From Sphingopyxis sp. H073 (GTDB lineage Bacteria > Pseudomonadota > Alphaproteobacteria > Sphingomonadales > Sphingomonadaceae), in assembly GCF_001468395.1 (NCBI RefSeq), contig NZ_LNSG01000005.1, forward strand, positions 1 to 64,000: DNA of 64,000 nucleotides. The letters are read 5' to 3'. The translations under genes and the position numbers were made by a program. Every line of letters starts with the position of its first letter. Within the stretch, counting starts at the first letter, position 1. This document shows, in pieces, positions 18,130 to 26,960 of the stretch. The notes under the pieces were generated by a model. The model saw nothing but the letters and a program-made list of their open reading frames with translations. It was not told the DNA's origin and made no database searches.

Positions 18130-18773
18130 GCGATCTGCCGCCCCAGTTCGATGCCGAGTTCGCGGCTCGATTTGCGCAGCTGCTGCGCTGGCGACGCGAT
18201 GTGCGGCACTTCGAAGCCCGTGCTGTCGCGGAAGAGGAGATGTGTGCGCTGCTGGAGTGTGCCTCCCTCGCGCCTTCGGTCGGGAATGCGCAGCCCTGGC
18301 GGTTCGTGCGCGTGCGTTCATCCACCCTTCGTCAGGCGCTGGCCGACCATGTCGATGCACAGAACGCACAAGCAGCGCAGCAATATGCCTGCCAAGCCCG
18401 GCAGGAACTGTATCGTTCGCTCAAGCTGCATGGCCTTCGCGAAGCCCCGGAACTGATCGTGGTGTTCTGTGATGAGCAGCCCAAAGCAGGCCATGGACTT
18501 GGCATTGTCAGTATGCCGGAGATGTTGCGCTATTCATGCGTGCTGGCGATCCACACACTCTGGCTGGCGGCAAGGCTCCGCGGCATTGGCGTCGGATGGG
18601 TATCGATCCTCGAGCCCGGTGTCATCCGCGCCTTGCTGGACGTACCCGCCGACTGGTCGCTGATTGCACTGCTGTGCTTCGGATACCCCCAGGACCCGTC
18701 CCAGACACCCGAATTGGAGCGGCGGGGCTGGCAAGCCCGGGAACCTGTGACCAACCGAGTGTTCGACCGATGA
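18126..18773 (+). CDS. bluB: 5,6-dimethylbenzimidazole synthase BluB (CTG start)
   Basis: A 215-aa flavin-destructase that makes the lower ligand DMB from FMNH2 and O2. The FMN-binding N-terminal block RWRRDVRHFEA is followed by ECASLAPSVGNAQPWRFVRV, VFCDEQPKAGHGLG and LAARLRGIGVGWVSILEP. There is no ATG, GTG or TTG before the RDVR motif. The next standard start, GTG 18201, would remove essential arginines. CTG 18126 makes a CTGA overlap with the cobO stop, matching the ATGA/GTGA junctions around it. I therefore place the start at CTG. Confidence 0.88.
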   Translation: MSDLPPQFDAEFAARFAQLLRWRRDVRHFEARAVAEEEMCALLECASLAPSVGNAQPWRFVRVRSSTLRQALADHVDAQNAQAAQQYACQARQELYRSLKLHGLREAPELIVVFCDEQPKAGHGLGIVSMPEMLRYSCVLAIHTLWLAARLRGIGVGWVSILEPGVIRALLDVPADWSLIALLCFGYPQDPSQTPELERRGWQAREPVTNRVFDR

Positions 18774-18798
18774 CCCCCAATCTATGGAGCAAGAAATT

Positions 18799-19206
18799 AT
18801 GTTGATCCCCGTCGAGGACGGCCCTGCCGTAGTAGCATGCAACACCTGCCGACACAGCAGCACCGCAAAGGAGGATGACGCCGGTGTGCGTGGTGGCGCG
18901 CGTATGGTCGAGGCCCTGCGCGCCGTGCAGGCACGCGATGAACGCTATTCCGGTATCGCGGTGCAGGAAATGCCCTGCTTGTTCGCCTGCAGCGAATTCT
19001 GCACGGTCCATCTTCGTGCGCCAGGCAAAGTCGGGTATGTTCTGGGCCGCTTCACTCCCGATGAAGATGCCGCCGCTGCCATCCTCGATTATGCCGTCCA
19101 TTATGCGCAAAGCGAACATGGCCGGGTTCCGTTCAAGGACTGGCCGCAGGGCGTCAAAGGCCACTTCATCACCCGCACACCGCCGCCGGGCTTTGTCGCG
19201 CAATGA
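18799..19206 (+). CDS. DUF1636 (putative metal-binding) protein
   Basis: A 135-aa protein of a family often found in cobalamin gene clusters; its reaction is unknown to me. Cysteines occur as CNTCRHSS near the N-terminus and MPCLFACSEFC in the middle, a four-to-five Cys pattern like thioredoxin-fold 2Fe-2S ferredoxins, so Fe-S or cobalt handling is a reasonable guess. ATG 18799 is preferred over ATG 18784 because GGAG lies 8 nt before it. It sits between bluB and cobT, overlapping cobT by 4 bp, so it is almost certainly co-translated with the pathway. Confidence 0.85.
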   Translation: MLIPVEDGPAVVACNTCRHSSTAKEDDAGVRGGARMVEALRAVQARDERYSGIAVQEMPCLFACSEFCTVHLRAPGKVGYVLGRFTPDEDAAAAILDYAVHYAQSEHGRVPFKDWPQGVKGHFITRTPPPGFVAQ

Positions 19207-20219
19207 GCACGTTTTCTTCCGTCGATGCCTTTGATGCTGCCATTGCCGATATGCCTGCGCCAGATGAAACAGCAATGGCCAGCGCGCGCAACCGGCAGTC
19301 GCAACTGACCAAGCCGCCAGGATCCCTGGGACGGCTGGAAGAGATCGCGATCTTCATGGCCGGTTGGCAAGGCCACGAAAGACCCCGGCTGGAACGGGGG
19401 CGTGCAGTCGTGTTTGCGGGCAATCATGGCGTCACGGCACGGGGCGTGAGCGCCTTTCCTCCCGAAGTCACCCACCAGATGGTGGCCAATTTTGAAGCAG
19501 GTGGCGCTGCCATCAACGCGCTGTGTGCCGCTGCCGGGCTCGATCTTCAGGTGCTGGCGCTGGAGCTTGACCGGCCAACCGCCGATTTCACCTCAGCCCC
19601 GGCCATGACCGAAAGCGAATGCCTTGCCGCGCTGTCTTCCGGGGCCGCCATGGTCGAAGCCGGCCTTGATCTCCTTGTCCCTGGCGAGATGGGCATCGGC
19701 AACACCACGGCCGCTGCAGCCCTCTGTGCAAAGGCGCTGGGAGGCGGTGCAGGCGAATGGGTCGGCCCGGGAACGGGGCTCGATCCGGCGGGCGTGGCGC
19801 GCAAGATCGGTGTAATCGAAGCGGCACTCGTCTTCCATCAGGTTGCACCGTCAACGCCTTTCGAAACCCTGCGGCGTCTGGGCGGGAGGGAAATAGCCGC
19901 AATGGCAGGTGCAATTGTCCGTGCAAGGCAACTTCGGGTGCCGGTGCTCCTGGATGGCTTCATCTGCTGCGCTGCCATCGCGCCGATCTTTGCCGCCGAA
20001 CCTGCAATTGTCGACCATTGCCTGGCAGGGCATTGTTCGGCCGAACCTGGTCACAAACGGTTGCTCGAGCGGTTCGGTCTCGCACCGCTCCTCACTCTGG
20101 GCATGCGCCTGGGCGAAGGGAGCGGCGCTGCGGTCGCGGCCCAGATCGTGCGTTCAGCTCTCGCCGCACACAACCAGATGGCCACTTTTGCCGAAGCTGG
20201 CGTGGCTGCTGGCGTATGA
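19203..20219 (+). CDS. cobT: nicotinate-nucleotide:DMB phosphoribosyltransferase CobT (CobU of Pseudomonas)
   Basis: A 338-aa enzyme that activates DMB to alpha-ribazole phosphate. Motifs: TKPPGSLGRLEEIA (~37-50), VVFAGNHGVTARGVSAFPPEVT, PGEMGIGNTTAAAALCAKAL, LDGFICCAAI, HCSAEPGHKRLLE and the catalytic-Glu region LGEGSGAAVA. Full length. ATGA junctions on both sides. This is the Salmonella-style CobT, not the cobaltochelatase subunit of the same name. Confidence 0.96.
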   Translation: MSTFSSVDAFDAAIADMPAPDETAMASARNRQSQLTKPPGSLGRLEEIAIFMAGWQGHERPRLERGRAVVFAGNHGVTARGVSAFPPEVTHQMVANFEAGGAAINALCAAAGLDLQVLALELDRPTADFTSAPAMTESECLAALSSGAAMVEAGLDLLVPGEMGIGNTTAAAALCAKALGGGAGEWVGPGTGLDPAGVARKIGVIEAALVFHQVAPSTPFETLRRLGGREIAAMAGAIVRARQLRVPVLLDGFICCAAIAPIFAAEPAIVDHCLAGHCSAEPGHKRLLERFGLAPLLTLGMRLGEGSGAAVAAQIVRSALAAHNQMATFAEAGVAAGV

Positions 20220-20785
20220 GCGAGTTTTTCCTGCACCTCATGCGGCATGGCGAGCCCATCCACCCCGGTCTGCTTCTCGGAAGGACCGATGCGCCTACGA
20301 CGCCCGAGGGCGTCGCATCATGCGTGGCACAGGTCGAGGAACTGTCGTTCCAGTCGATTGTATGTTCCGATCTCCAGCGCTCGGCAGAGGCAGCAAGAGC
20401 TATCGCCGATCCAAGAGGGCTGCACCCGATCCTCGACTCACGGTGGCGCGAACTGGACTTCGGCGACTGGGACGGTCTGGCACCCGCTAAGGTCGACAGT
20501 GCCGCGATCAGCGCGTTCTGGGACGACCCGGACGCCAATCCGCCACCCGGTGGTGAGCGCTGGTCTGCTCTGGTTTCGCGCGTGGAAGCGGCCTTGGCCG
20601 CAATCCCGCCGCAAGACACGCTGGTCGTAACGCATGGCGGAGCAATCCGGGCTGCGCTGGCCAGCCTGTTCGGCTTCGGACAGCGGCAGGTCTGGGCGTT
20701 TGACCTTCCCTATGCCGCGCTGATCAGCCTGCGGGTCTGGCCGGGAACGCCGCGCTCAGCCCAGATCGCGGGCCTTTGGACATGA
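20216..20785 (+). CDS. cobC: histidine phosphatase, probable alpha-ribazole phosphatase
   Basis: A 189-aa phosphoglycerate-mutase-like phosphatase. The catalytic RHG motif lies in LMRHGEPIHPG (~8-18), SIVCSDLQRSAEAARAI gives the second Arg, WRELDFGDWDGLAP follows, and the second catalytic His is in VVTHGGAIRAAL. Position between cobT and cobS supports removal of the phosphate from alpha-ribazole phosphate or adenosylcobalamin phosphate. Start at ATG 20216 from the ATGA overlap with the cobT stop. Confidence 0.88.
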   Translation: MSEFFLHLMRHGEPIHPGLLLGRTDAPTTPEGVASCVAQVEELSFQSIVCSDLQRSAEAARAIADPRGLHPILDSRWRELDFGDWDGLAPAKVDSAAISAFWDDPDANPPPGGERWSALVSRVEAALAAIPPQDTLVVTHGGAIRAALASLFGFGQRQVWAFDLPYAALISLRVWPGTPRSAQIAGLWT

Positions 20786-20798
20786 AGCGCCCGATCGC

Positions 20799-21515
20799 AT
20801 GAAAGGCTTCCTCATCGCACTCCAGTTCCTCACCCGTTTGCCGACACCCCGGCTCACGGTTTCTGCCGAGGAATTCGCCCAGTCCATGCGCTGGTTTCCA
20901 GCTGCTGGGCTGGTGATTGGCCTTATCGTTGCCGGGGCCGCCTGGGTTGGAGCAAGGACCGATCCCTGGACCGGAGCCCTTGCCGCCTTGATCGCCTGGG
21001 TTCTCGTCACCGGAGCCCTTCACCTGGACGGTCTGGGAGATATGGCCGATGCCAGCGGCGCGGCCCACAAGGACCGCGAGCGGCTCCTGGCCGTCCTGGC
21101 AGATCCGCATGTCGGCAGCTTCGGCGTAACGGCCATCACCATGCAACTGCTGACCAAGCTCGTGCTGCTGCATGGCATGATCGAGCACAGCCAGTTTCTG
21201 GCACTGATCTGGGTGCCGGTCGCCGCGCGCATCGCGCCGCTGGCATGGACCTTGTTGCTATCGCCGTTGCACGATGGCCTTGGTGCGCGCTTTCGGGGCG
21301 CGATCAGGCCGATCGATCTGGCGCTGTGGGCCGCAGTACTTCTCGCCACCACGGTGGCGTTTCCTGCATTGCTCATTGCGGTTCCTGCTGCGGCACTATG
21401 GGGCCTGTGGATCAAGCGCGCTATTGGCGGCATCTCGGGCGATGGACACGGCGCCGGAATTGAACTGATCGAGGCGGCGCTGCTGCTGGCGCTTGTCGTG
21501 ATGGCGGCCGCATGA
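20799..21515 (+). CDS. cobS: adenosylcobinamide-GDP ribazoletransferase CobS (CobV)
   Basis: A 238-aa integral membrane enzyme that joins the activated lower ligand to AdoCbi-GDP, completing cobalamin. N-terminal MKGFLIALQFLTRLPTP and the active-site block HLDGLGDMADASGA (~73-86) are diagnostic, and GGISGDGHGAGIELIE lies near the C-terminus. About six hydrophobic segments are visible. It is 13 bp from the phosphatase gene, one of few gaps in the operon, and overlaps the decarboxylase gene by 4 bp. Confidence 0.95.
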   Translation: MKGFLIALQFLTRLPTPRLTVSAEEFAQSMRWFPAAGLVIGLIVAGAAWVGARTDPWTGALAALIAWVLVTGALHLDGLGDMADASGAAHKDRERLLAVLADPHVGSFGVTAITMQLLTKLVLLHGMIEHSQFLALIWVPVAARIAPLAWTLLLSPLHDGLGARFRGAIRPIDLALWAAVLLATTVAFPALLIAVPAAALWGLWIKRAIGGISGDGHGAGIELIEAALLLALVVMAAA

Positions 21516-22501
21516 CCCGCGATCGCTGGACATGGCACGGCGGCGGCCTCTCTGCGGCCCGCGCGCATTTCGGCGACGATGCGCGTGGTTGGATCGATTT
21601 TTCCACCGGGATCAATCCGCATGTCTGGCACGGTGCAGGGGCGGTGGAGATCGATTGGCGTGCCCTGCCAGACGAAATGGCCCTGCGCGCGCTGGAGCAA
21701 GCGGCCGCCGCCAGCTTCGGGTGTCATGCCGATCATGTCTGCGCGGTGCCAGGCACCGAAGTTGGCCTTCGCCTCGCCGGCAGGGTGCTGGGCGATGACG
21801 TCTGCCACGCCGTTCCATCCTATCGCACCCACGGCGAGATGGCGGCCTCCAGCCATCCCGTAACGCTTGGCAATCTGGCGCTGGCCGATGGATCAAGCCT
21901 GATCCTTGCCAACCCCAACAACCCGGATGGCGTCCTGCTTTCTCGGGAAGCCTTGAGCGATCTTCTGGTGCGGCGTGGTCGGAAAGGGTGGCTGGTAATC
22001 GACGAAGCCTTTGCAGACTGCCACCCCGACCACAGTTTCGCCGACCAAGTTGATGATCGGCACAGACTCCTGATCTTTCGGTCCTTCGGGAAATTCTTTG
22101 GCCTCGCCGGATTGCGGCTCGGTTTTGTGCTGGGCCCTCGTCCGATCCTGGCGAGTCTGCGTAAGCAGCTAGGTGCCTGGCCGGTCTCGGCGGCTGCGAT
22201 CGCCATCGGCACCCGCGCCTATCAGGATATCGCCTGGCAGGACGCGATGCGGGAGCGCCTCATCGCCGAGGCCACCAGCTTCGATCAGCGCTTGGCCTCG
22301 TTCGGTTTGTTGGCAAGCGGCGCATGCCCACTCTTCCGGCTGATAACGACGCCGGACGCGTCACACCTGTTTGAACGTCTTGCCCGGGCTGCGATCCTCA
22401 GCCGCCCCTTCGCCGATAAACCGGATTGGTTACGCTTTGGCCTGCCCGCCAACGACGAGGCGATGGAGCGTCTCTGTGCCGTGCTCGAAGACCATGGCTG
22501 A
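21512..22501 (+). CDS. cobD: threonine-phosphate decarboxylase CobD (CobC of Pseudomonas)
   Basis: A 329-aa fold-type I PLP enzyme, aminotransferase-like, that makes the aminopropanol phosphate linker. N-terminal WHGGGLSAARAHFG and WIDFSTGINPHVW mark the family. Substrate/PLP motifs are ILANPNNPDGVLLS and VIDEAFADCHP, and the PLP-binding lysine is in FRSFGKFFGLAGLRLGF (~197-213). ATGA overlap with cobS and an 8-bp overlap with cbiB, the enzyme that uses its product. Confidence 0.93.
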   Translation: MTRDRWTWHGGGLSAARAHFGDDARGWIDFSTGINPHVWHGAGAVEIDWRALPDEMALRALEQAAAASFGCHADHVCAVPGTEVGLRLAGRVLGDDVCHAVPSYRTHGEMAASSHPVTLGNLALADGSSLILANPNNPDGVLLSREALSDLLVRRGRKGWLVIDEAFADCHPDHSFADQVDDRHRLLIFRSFGKFFGLAGLRLGFVLGPRPILASLRKQLGAWPVSAAAIAIGTRAYQDIAWQDAMRERLIAEATSFDQRLASFGLLASGACPLFRLITTPDASHLFERLARAAILSRPFADKPDWLRFGLPANDEAMERLCAVLEDHG

Positions 22502-23447
22502 ACCGTTCGCGCTCATGGCCCTGGTGCTGGATGCTGCCATTGGCTGGCCTGGCGCGCTGTATCGCCGTGTCGGACATCCGGTCGGCCTGTTTGCCCGGAT
22601 CATCAATGCCTGCGAAGGCGCATGGAACCGGCCAACTCACTCAGACGGCATACGCAAGACGCTCGGCGTCATGACCGTTCTGATACTGCTGGTGCTGACA
22701 ATCGGGGCTGGACTTGGCCTTACCGCGCTCGCCCGGCACCTGCTGGGCTCATGCTGGTGGCTTGGTGCCGCAGCACTGGCCTGGCCCGCTCTGGCCCAAC
22801 GCAGCCTCTACGATCATGTTCTTCCCATCGCAGTCGCACTGGAGCAGAATGATCTCGAAAGTGCGCGCCATGCCGTCTCCATGATCGTCGGGCGTGATAC
22901 CGACACCCTTGATCGCGCGGGTGTGGCACGAGCTGCAATCGAAAGTCTGGCCGAAAGCTTTTGCGACGGCATCGCCGCGCCGCTGTTCTGGCTGGTTATC
23001 GGCGGCCTGCCCGGCGTCTGGGCCTACAAGGCGATCAATACGGCAGACAGCCTGATCGGCCATAAGGAAGCGCGCTGGCGCGCCTTTGGGTGGGCTGCGG
23101 CGCGCACGGACGATGTGATGAACCTGCTGCCGGCTCGGCTTGGCGGCGTCGTGGTATGTCTTGCCGGCGGCGGAGGGTGGGCCACGCTGTGGCGCGATCA
23201 CCGCCGCCACGCCTCACCCAATGCAGGCTGGACCGAGGCGGCCATGGCGGGCGCGCTAGATCTCGCGCTCGCGGGACCAGTGTCCTACGATGGTGTGACC
23301 CATGCCAAGGACTGGATCGGCAGCGGGCGGCGCGATGCTGGCGCTGCTGACGTCAGGCGCGCTTTGCGCATTTATGTCCGCGCCTGCCTGTTGCTCTGGG
23401 CCATCGTGGCCGCTCTCACCTGGAAGGATATCGTATGGGCGCTCTGA
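22494..23447 (+). CDS. cbiB: adenosylcobinamide-phosphate synthase CbiB (CobD of Pseudomonas)
   Basis: A 317-aa membrane protein that attaches aminopropanol phosphate to adenosylcobyric acid. Visible blocks: the amphipathic start [24 protein letters not shown], hydrophobic [20 protein letters not shown], the conserved [48 protein letters not shown] region and [13 protein letters not shown]. Starts at ATG 22494 within the cobD 3' end; 13-bp overlap with cobQ. Confidence 0.95.
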   Translation: MAEPFALMALVLDAAIGWPGALYRRVGHPVGLFARIINACEGAWNRPTHSDGIRKTLGVMTVLILLVLTIGAGLGLTALARHLLGSCWWLGAAALAWPALAQRSLYDHVLPIAVALEQNDLESARHAVSMIVGRDTDTLDRAGVARAAIESLAESFCDGIAAPLFWLVIGGLPGVWAYKAINTADSLIGHKEARWRAFGWAAARTDDVMNLLPARLGGVVVCLAGGGGWATLWRDHRRHASPNAGWTEAAMAGALDLALAGPVSYDGVTHAKDWIGSGRRDAGAADVRRALRIYVRACLLLWAIVAALTWKDIVWAL

Positions 23448-24898
23448 TGTTGCAGGGCACGGGTTCCGATGTCGGGAAATCGGTGCTGGTTGCCGGGCTG
23501 TGCCGCGCCCTTGCCAATCGCGGGCTGAGCGTTCGCCCGTTCAAGCCCCAGAACATGTCGAACAATGCTGCGGTTACCGTCGATGGCGGCGAGATCGGCC
23601 GCGCCCAGGCTTTGCAGGCTCTAGCATGCCGGGTCGAACCGCACACCGACATGAACCCGGTACTGCTCAAGCCTCAGGCCGACCACACATCGCAATTGGT
23701 CGTTCACGGCAAGGTCCGCGGCACGCTGGGCGGTGGCAATTTCCGGCACAAGCGTGGCGAACTGCTGCCCGAGGTCATGGAAAGCTGGCACCGGCTGCAG
23801 GCGCAGTGCGATGTCGTCGTGGTTGAAGGCGCCGGCTCGCCGGCGGAGATCAACCTGCGGGCAGGCGACATCGCCAACATGGGCTTTGCCCGTGCTGCCG
23901 GTGTGCCAGTCGTGCTGGTCGGCGATATCGATCGCGGCGGCGTCATTGCTGCGCTCGTTGGCACGAGGGCGGTATTGGACCCGGACGACGCGGCGATGAT
24001 CCGGGGTTTTCTCATCAACAAGTTTCGCGGCGATCCGGCGCTCTTTGCCGACGGTTATCGGCAGATCGAGGCGCTTTCGGGCTGGCGAGGCTATGGCGTG
24101 GTGCCCTGGCTGCGCGCCACTGCCCATTTGCCAAGCGAAGATGCGGTCGTGCTTGAACGAACCGCACGCGAAACCGCCGGTCGCCTGAAAATCGCCTGCC
24201 CGATCATCCCCCGGATCGCCAATTTTGACGATCTCGATCCGATCAAAGCGGAAAGCTCGGTCGAACTGGTCATGGTACCGCCAGGCCAGCCCATCCCCGG
24301 TGATTGTGCGCTGATCGTCCTGCCCGGATCAAAAGCCACGATCGCTGATATGAAGGCGATGCGCGAACAAGGCTGGGACATTGATATCCTTGCGCATCAT
24401 CGGCGCGGTGGAAAGGTCCTGGGCATCTGCGGCGGCTATCAGATGCTCGGCCGCCGCATCGCCGATCCGGAAGGGATCGAGGGACCACCTGAAGATATCC
24501 CCGGTCTGGGTCTGCTGGATGTCGAAACGGTCCTGACCGGAGATAAGGCGCTGCGCCAGGTTGCAGGCACTGCGCTCGATCAAGCCTTCACCGGCTTTGA
24601 AATGCACATGGGCGTGACCAGCGGTCCCGATTGCCGTCACCCCTTTGCGCTGCTCGGCGAAGGGCGGCCCGACGGCGCAACCAGTGCAGACAGGCAAGTC
24701 ACGGGCACTTACGTCCACGGAGCATTTGCCAGCACGGCGCTGCGTTCAGCTCTGCTCGGCATGCTCGGCGCGCAGTCGGACGGGATCGACCATGATGCGA
24801 AGGTGGATGACGCGCTCAATGCGATCGCGGCTGAGCTTGAACATCATCTCGATGTGGATGGTTTGTTGAAACTCGCAATGGGGAAAGACGATGCGTAG
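23435..24898 (+). CDS. cobQ: cobyric acid synthase CobQ
   Basis: A 487-aa glutamine-dependent amidase that amidates side chains b, d, e and g of adenosylcobyrinic acid diamide. P-loop [18 protein letters not shown] at the N-terminus, [27 protein letters not shown] and [16 protein letters not shown] precede the C-terminal amidotransferase domain with [13 protein letters not shown] (nucleophile Cys) and [10 protein letters not shown] (His). Full length. Overlaps cbiB by 13 bp and cobU by 8 bp. Confidence 0.96.
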   Translation: MGALMLQGTGSDVGKSVLVAGLCRALANRGLSVRPFKPQNMSNNAAVTVDGGEIGRAQALQALACRVEPHTDMNPVLLKPQADHTSQLVVHGKVRGTLGGGNFRHKRGELLPEVMESWHRLQAQCDVVVVEGAGSPAEINLRAGDIANMGFARAAGVPVVLVGDIDRGGVIAALVGTRAVLDPDDAAMIRGFLINKFRGDPALFADGYRQIEALSGWRGYGVVPWLRATAHLPSEDAVVLERTARETAGRLKIACPIIPRIANFDDLDPIKAESSVELVMVPPGQPIPGDCALIVLPGSKATIADMKAMREQGWDIDILAHHRRGGKVLGICGGYQMLGRRIADPEGIEGPPEDIPGLGLLDVETVLTGDKALRQVAGTALDQAFTGFEMHMGVTSGPDCRHPFALLGEGRPDGATSADRQVTGTYVHGAFASTALRSALLGMLGAQSDGIDHDAKVDDALNAIAAELEHHLDVDGLLKLAMGKDDA

Positions 24899-25397
24899 CC
24901 TGTTCGTGATTGGCGGAGCGCGCTCGGGCAAGAGCCGCTATGCACAGGCCAGAGCCGAGGCGACCGGCCTGTCGCCAGTCTTCATCGCTACGGCTCAAGC
25001 TTTCGACGAGGAAATGCGCAACCGTATCGTTCGGCACCAGGCGGATCGCGGCGTGGAATGGGAAACGGTCGAGGCCCCCCTTAAACTTGCGGAAGCGATC
25101 GAGTTGCATGCCTCACCCGACCGGGTCTTGCTGGTGGACTGCCTCACGCTATGGGTGACCAATCTCCTGATCGGCGATCACGATATCCCGGCGGCAGTCC
25201 GCACACTCATTGAGACCATCACGGTTGCGCAAGGGACCCTCATACTCGTCAGCAATGAGGTCGGATTGGGCATCGTCCCGGAAAACCAGTTGGCGCGCCG
25301 GTTTCGGGATGAGGCCGGGTTTCTTCATCAACGTGTCGCGGCTTGCGCGAACGAGGTGCAGTTGCTGTGCGCTGGCTTGAATTTGCAGTTCAAATGA
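24891..25397 (+). CDS. cobU: adenosylcobinamide kinase/guanylyltransferase CobU (CobP)
   Basis: A 168-aa bifunctional enzyme that phosphorylates adenosylcobinamide and transfers GMP. The N-terminal P-loop is [15 protein letters not shown]. The guanylylated-His region appears as [19 protein letters not shown], then [15 protein letters not shown] and [23 protein letters not shown]. Last gene of the cobalamin run. Slightly shorter at the C-terminus (…CAGLNLQFK) than some homologues. No clear rho-independent terminator follows. Confidence 0.95.
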   Translation: MRSLFVIGGARSGKSRYAQARAEATGLSPVFIATAQAFDEEMRNRIVRHQADRGVEWETVEAPLKLAEAIELHASPDRVLLVDCLTLWVTNLLIGDHDIPAAVRTLIETITVAQGTLILVSNEVGLGIVPENQLARRFRDEAGFLHQRVAACANEVQLLCAGLNLQFK

Positions 25398-25756
25398 AAA
25401 TGTCCCATTGTATTAATGGCATATTTGGAATTCAAATTGCGCGAGAGCCGGCCAGAAAGACCGCCAGAAGCTGGATCATGGCGCTGCCCATGGCGATGGT
25501 TGGCTGCCCGGTTTGGAAGGCGTTCATAACGTTGATGCGGCTTGTCGGGACATCTTTTTCCGCGACGAGAGTGCCTATCTGGTGGCGGAAAACTCTAGAC
25601 CCAAGCGGTTCAAAGTTGGGTAGCAGTGCAACTTGGCGTCGGACTCTGCTCAAAATCGGTTACATTTCAGACCACCGTCACGGTGTATGTGCGCGCGGTA
25701 AGTGTCGCGGTGGCTCCCTTGGTCCTTGGGGCACCGCGTTTCAGCCTGAACCTAGG
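25398..25756. other. intergenic, no supported gene
   Basis: This 359-bp stretch separates the cob run from a tyrosine recombinase and marks a sharp composition change: AT-rich at first, then mixed. A 73-codon minus-strand frame (25432-25653) with one hydrophobic segment (MGSAMIQLLAVFLAG) has no family I recognise and may be a decayed fragment. A weak hairpin CCATT/AATGG just after cobU is too small to call a terminator. The region is a plausible insertion boundary for the cluster. Confidence 0.4.
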
Positions 25757-26767
25757 CTAGAGAAAGCTCTTGCCAGCGTGGTTCTCAAACAAAGCCGCAT
25801 CTCGGACATAGCCAAGCAGCACCTCCACCTTTTTCTGTCGCGAGACCTCCTGCATTTTTGGCAGTGAAGCACCAGCCTTCGCAGCTTCGGTCAGGAATCC
25901 CGATCGAAGCGAGTGCGCCCCGACCGCAGCCGGATCGAGACCGACCTTCTCGGCGTAGCGCTGGATCAGGCGAGCAACCGAGCGATCTGACATGGGCTCC
26001 TTCGTCATCAAGCCCTGAGCATCGGTTCGATAGAAAAGGGGCCCCGCCTCCCCTCCCCTGACGCTCAGCCATTCGTTGAGGCGGGGACCGGGCTTGAGCA
26101 CCTTGCCCGACGGAACTGCGATGACCTGCCCCTCCCCCTCCTGGTCGGTCTTCGAGTGCCGGATCGTCAGCTTGAGCCCTTCGCGCACGAGCTCGAGATC
26201 GGCGAGCTGCAGAGCGACCAGCTCCGAGCGCCGAAGTGCTGCTGCAAGGCCCAGCGCCATGACCGCACGGTCACGGATTGCCCTCGGGCTCGATCCTTCT
26301 GCAGCCGCAATCATCCGCGCCAGATCGGCCGCCAGAATGGCGCTCTTCTTGCGTGTCGGCCGTGCGCGCTGCTCGCGCCGAATGCCGGCGAGCGTATCGG
26401 CGATGACATCGCGGGGATCACGGTGCTGCGGCGCCACGTGCCCCGCCTGCCTGTGGTGCCAGGCAATGGCAGCAAGGTGCCGCCCGATCGTACTGTCCGC
26501 CCTCCCCGCTTGAGCCAGTGACGCCAGCCAGGTTGCAACCACCTCGGGCATCGCGGGCATGGGCTCAAGGTCGCGCGTCCAGCACCATTCTTCGAACTGC
26601 CGCCAGTCGCTGTCATAGGCGCGGACGGTGTTCGCGGCCTTGGATCGCGCCCTGTAGGAACGGGCGGCCTCGATTTCGGCGGCGAGCTGCGGAGGGATTG
26701 CCTGTCCGAGCGAGACGAGGCCCTCATCGATCGGCACCTCAACGATCAGCCCGGTGCCGTCAGCCAA
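25757..26767 (-). CDS. tyrosine recombinase/integrase
   Basis: A 336-aa site-specific recombinase. An N-terminal SAM-like core-binding domain (TVRAYDSDWRQFEEWCWTRD) precedes the catalytic domain: first Arg in AAALRRSELVALQLADL, Lys in TIRHSKTDQEGEG, HxxR in GAHSLRSGFLTEAAKAG and the nucleophile Tyr most likely in VLLGYVRDAALF. Family-like ending HAGKSFL. It faces away from the cob cluster's end and is divergent from the next gene. It may be a plasmid dimer resolvase or the integrase of an element that carried in a neighbouring block. Confidence 0.9.
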   Translation of the reverse strand: MADGTGLIVEVPIDEGLVSLGQAIPPQLAAEIEAARSYRARSKAANTVRAYDSDWRQFEEWCWTRDLEPMPAMPEVVATWLASLAQAGRADSTIGRHLAAIAWHHRQAGHVAPQHRDPRDVIADTLAGIRREQRARPTRKKSAILAADLARMIAAAEGSSPRAIRDRAVMALGLAAALRRSELVALQLADLELVREGLKLTIRHSKTDQEGEGQVIAVPSGKVLKPGPRLNEWLSVRGGEAGPLFYRTDAQGLMTKEPMSDRSVARLIQRYAEKVGLDPAAVGAHSLRSGFLTEAAKAGASLPKMQEVSRQKKVEVLLGYVRDAALFENHAGKSFL

Positions 26768-26960
26768 AGCGCCTCTCCTTCATGCTCGATCGCGCCGCTG
26801 GTTTCTTCGGCGTTCTGCCCTTGGGAGAGCGGCGGCGTCGCAGCGGATTTGAGGCACTCTATATAGATTGTCGTGTTGTCCGTGAAGGGCTCTTATCGGA
26901 CAGCAAATCCACCGTACAAGCTGGGTATACTTTTTACGCCATTTATATACTATCTGGCCG

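Noticed and set aside
25432..25653. 73-codon minus-strand frame with one hydrophobic segment
   Set aside because: No family, no ribosome-binding site and atypical composition; mentioned only in the intergenic note.
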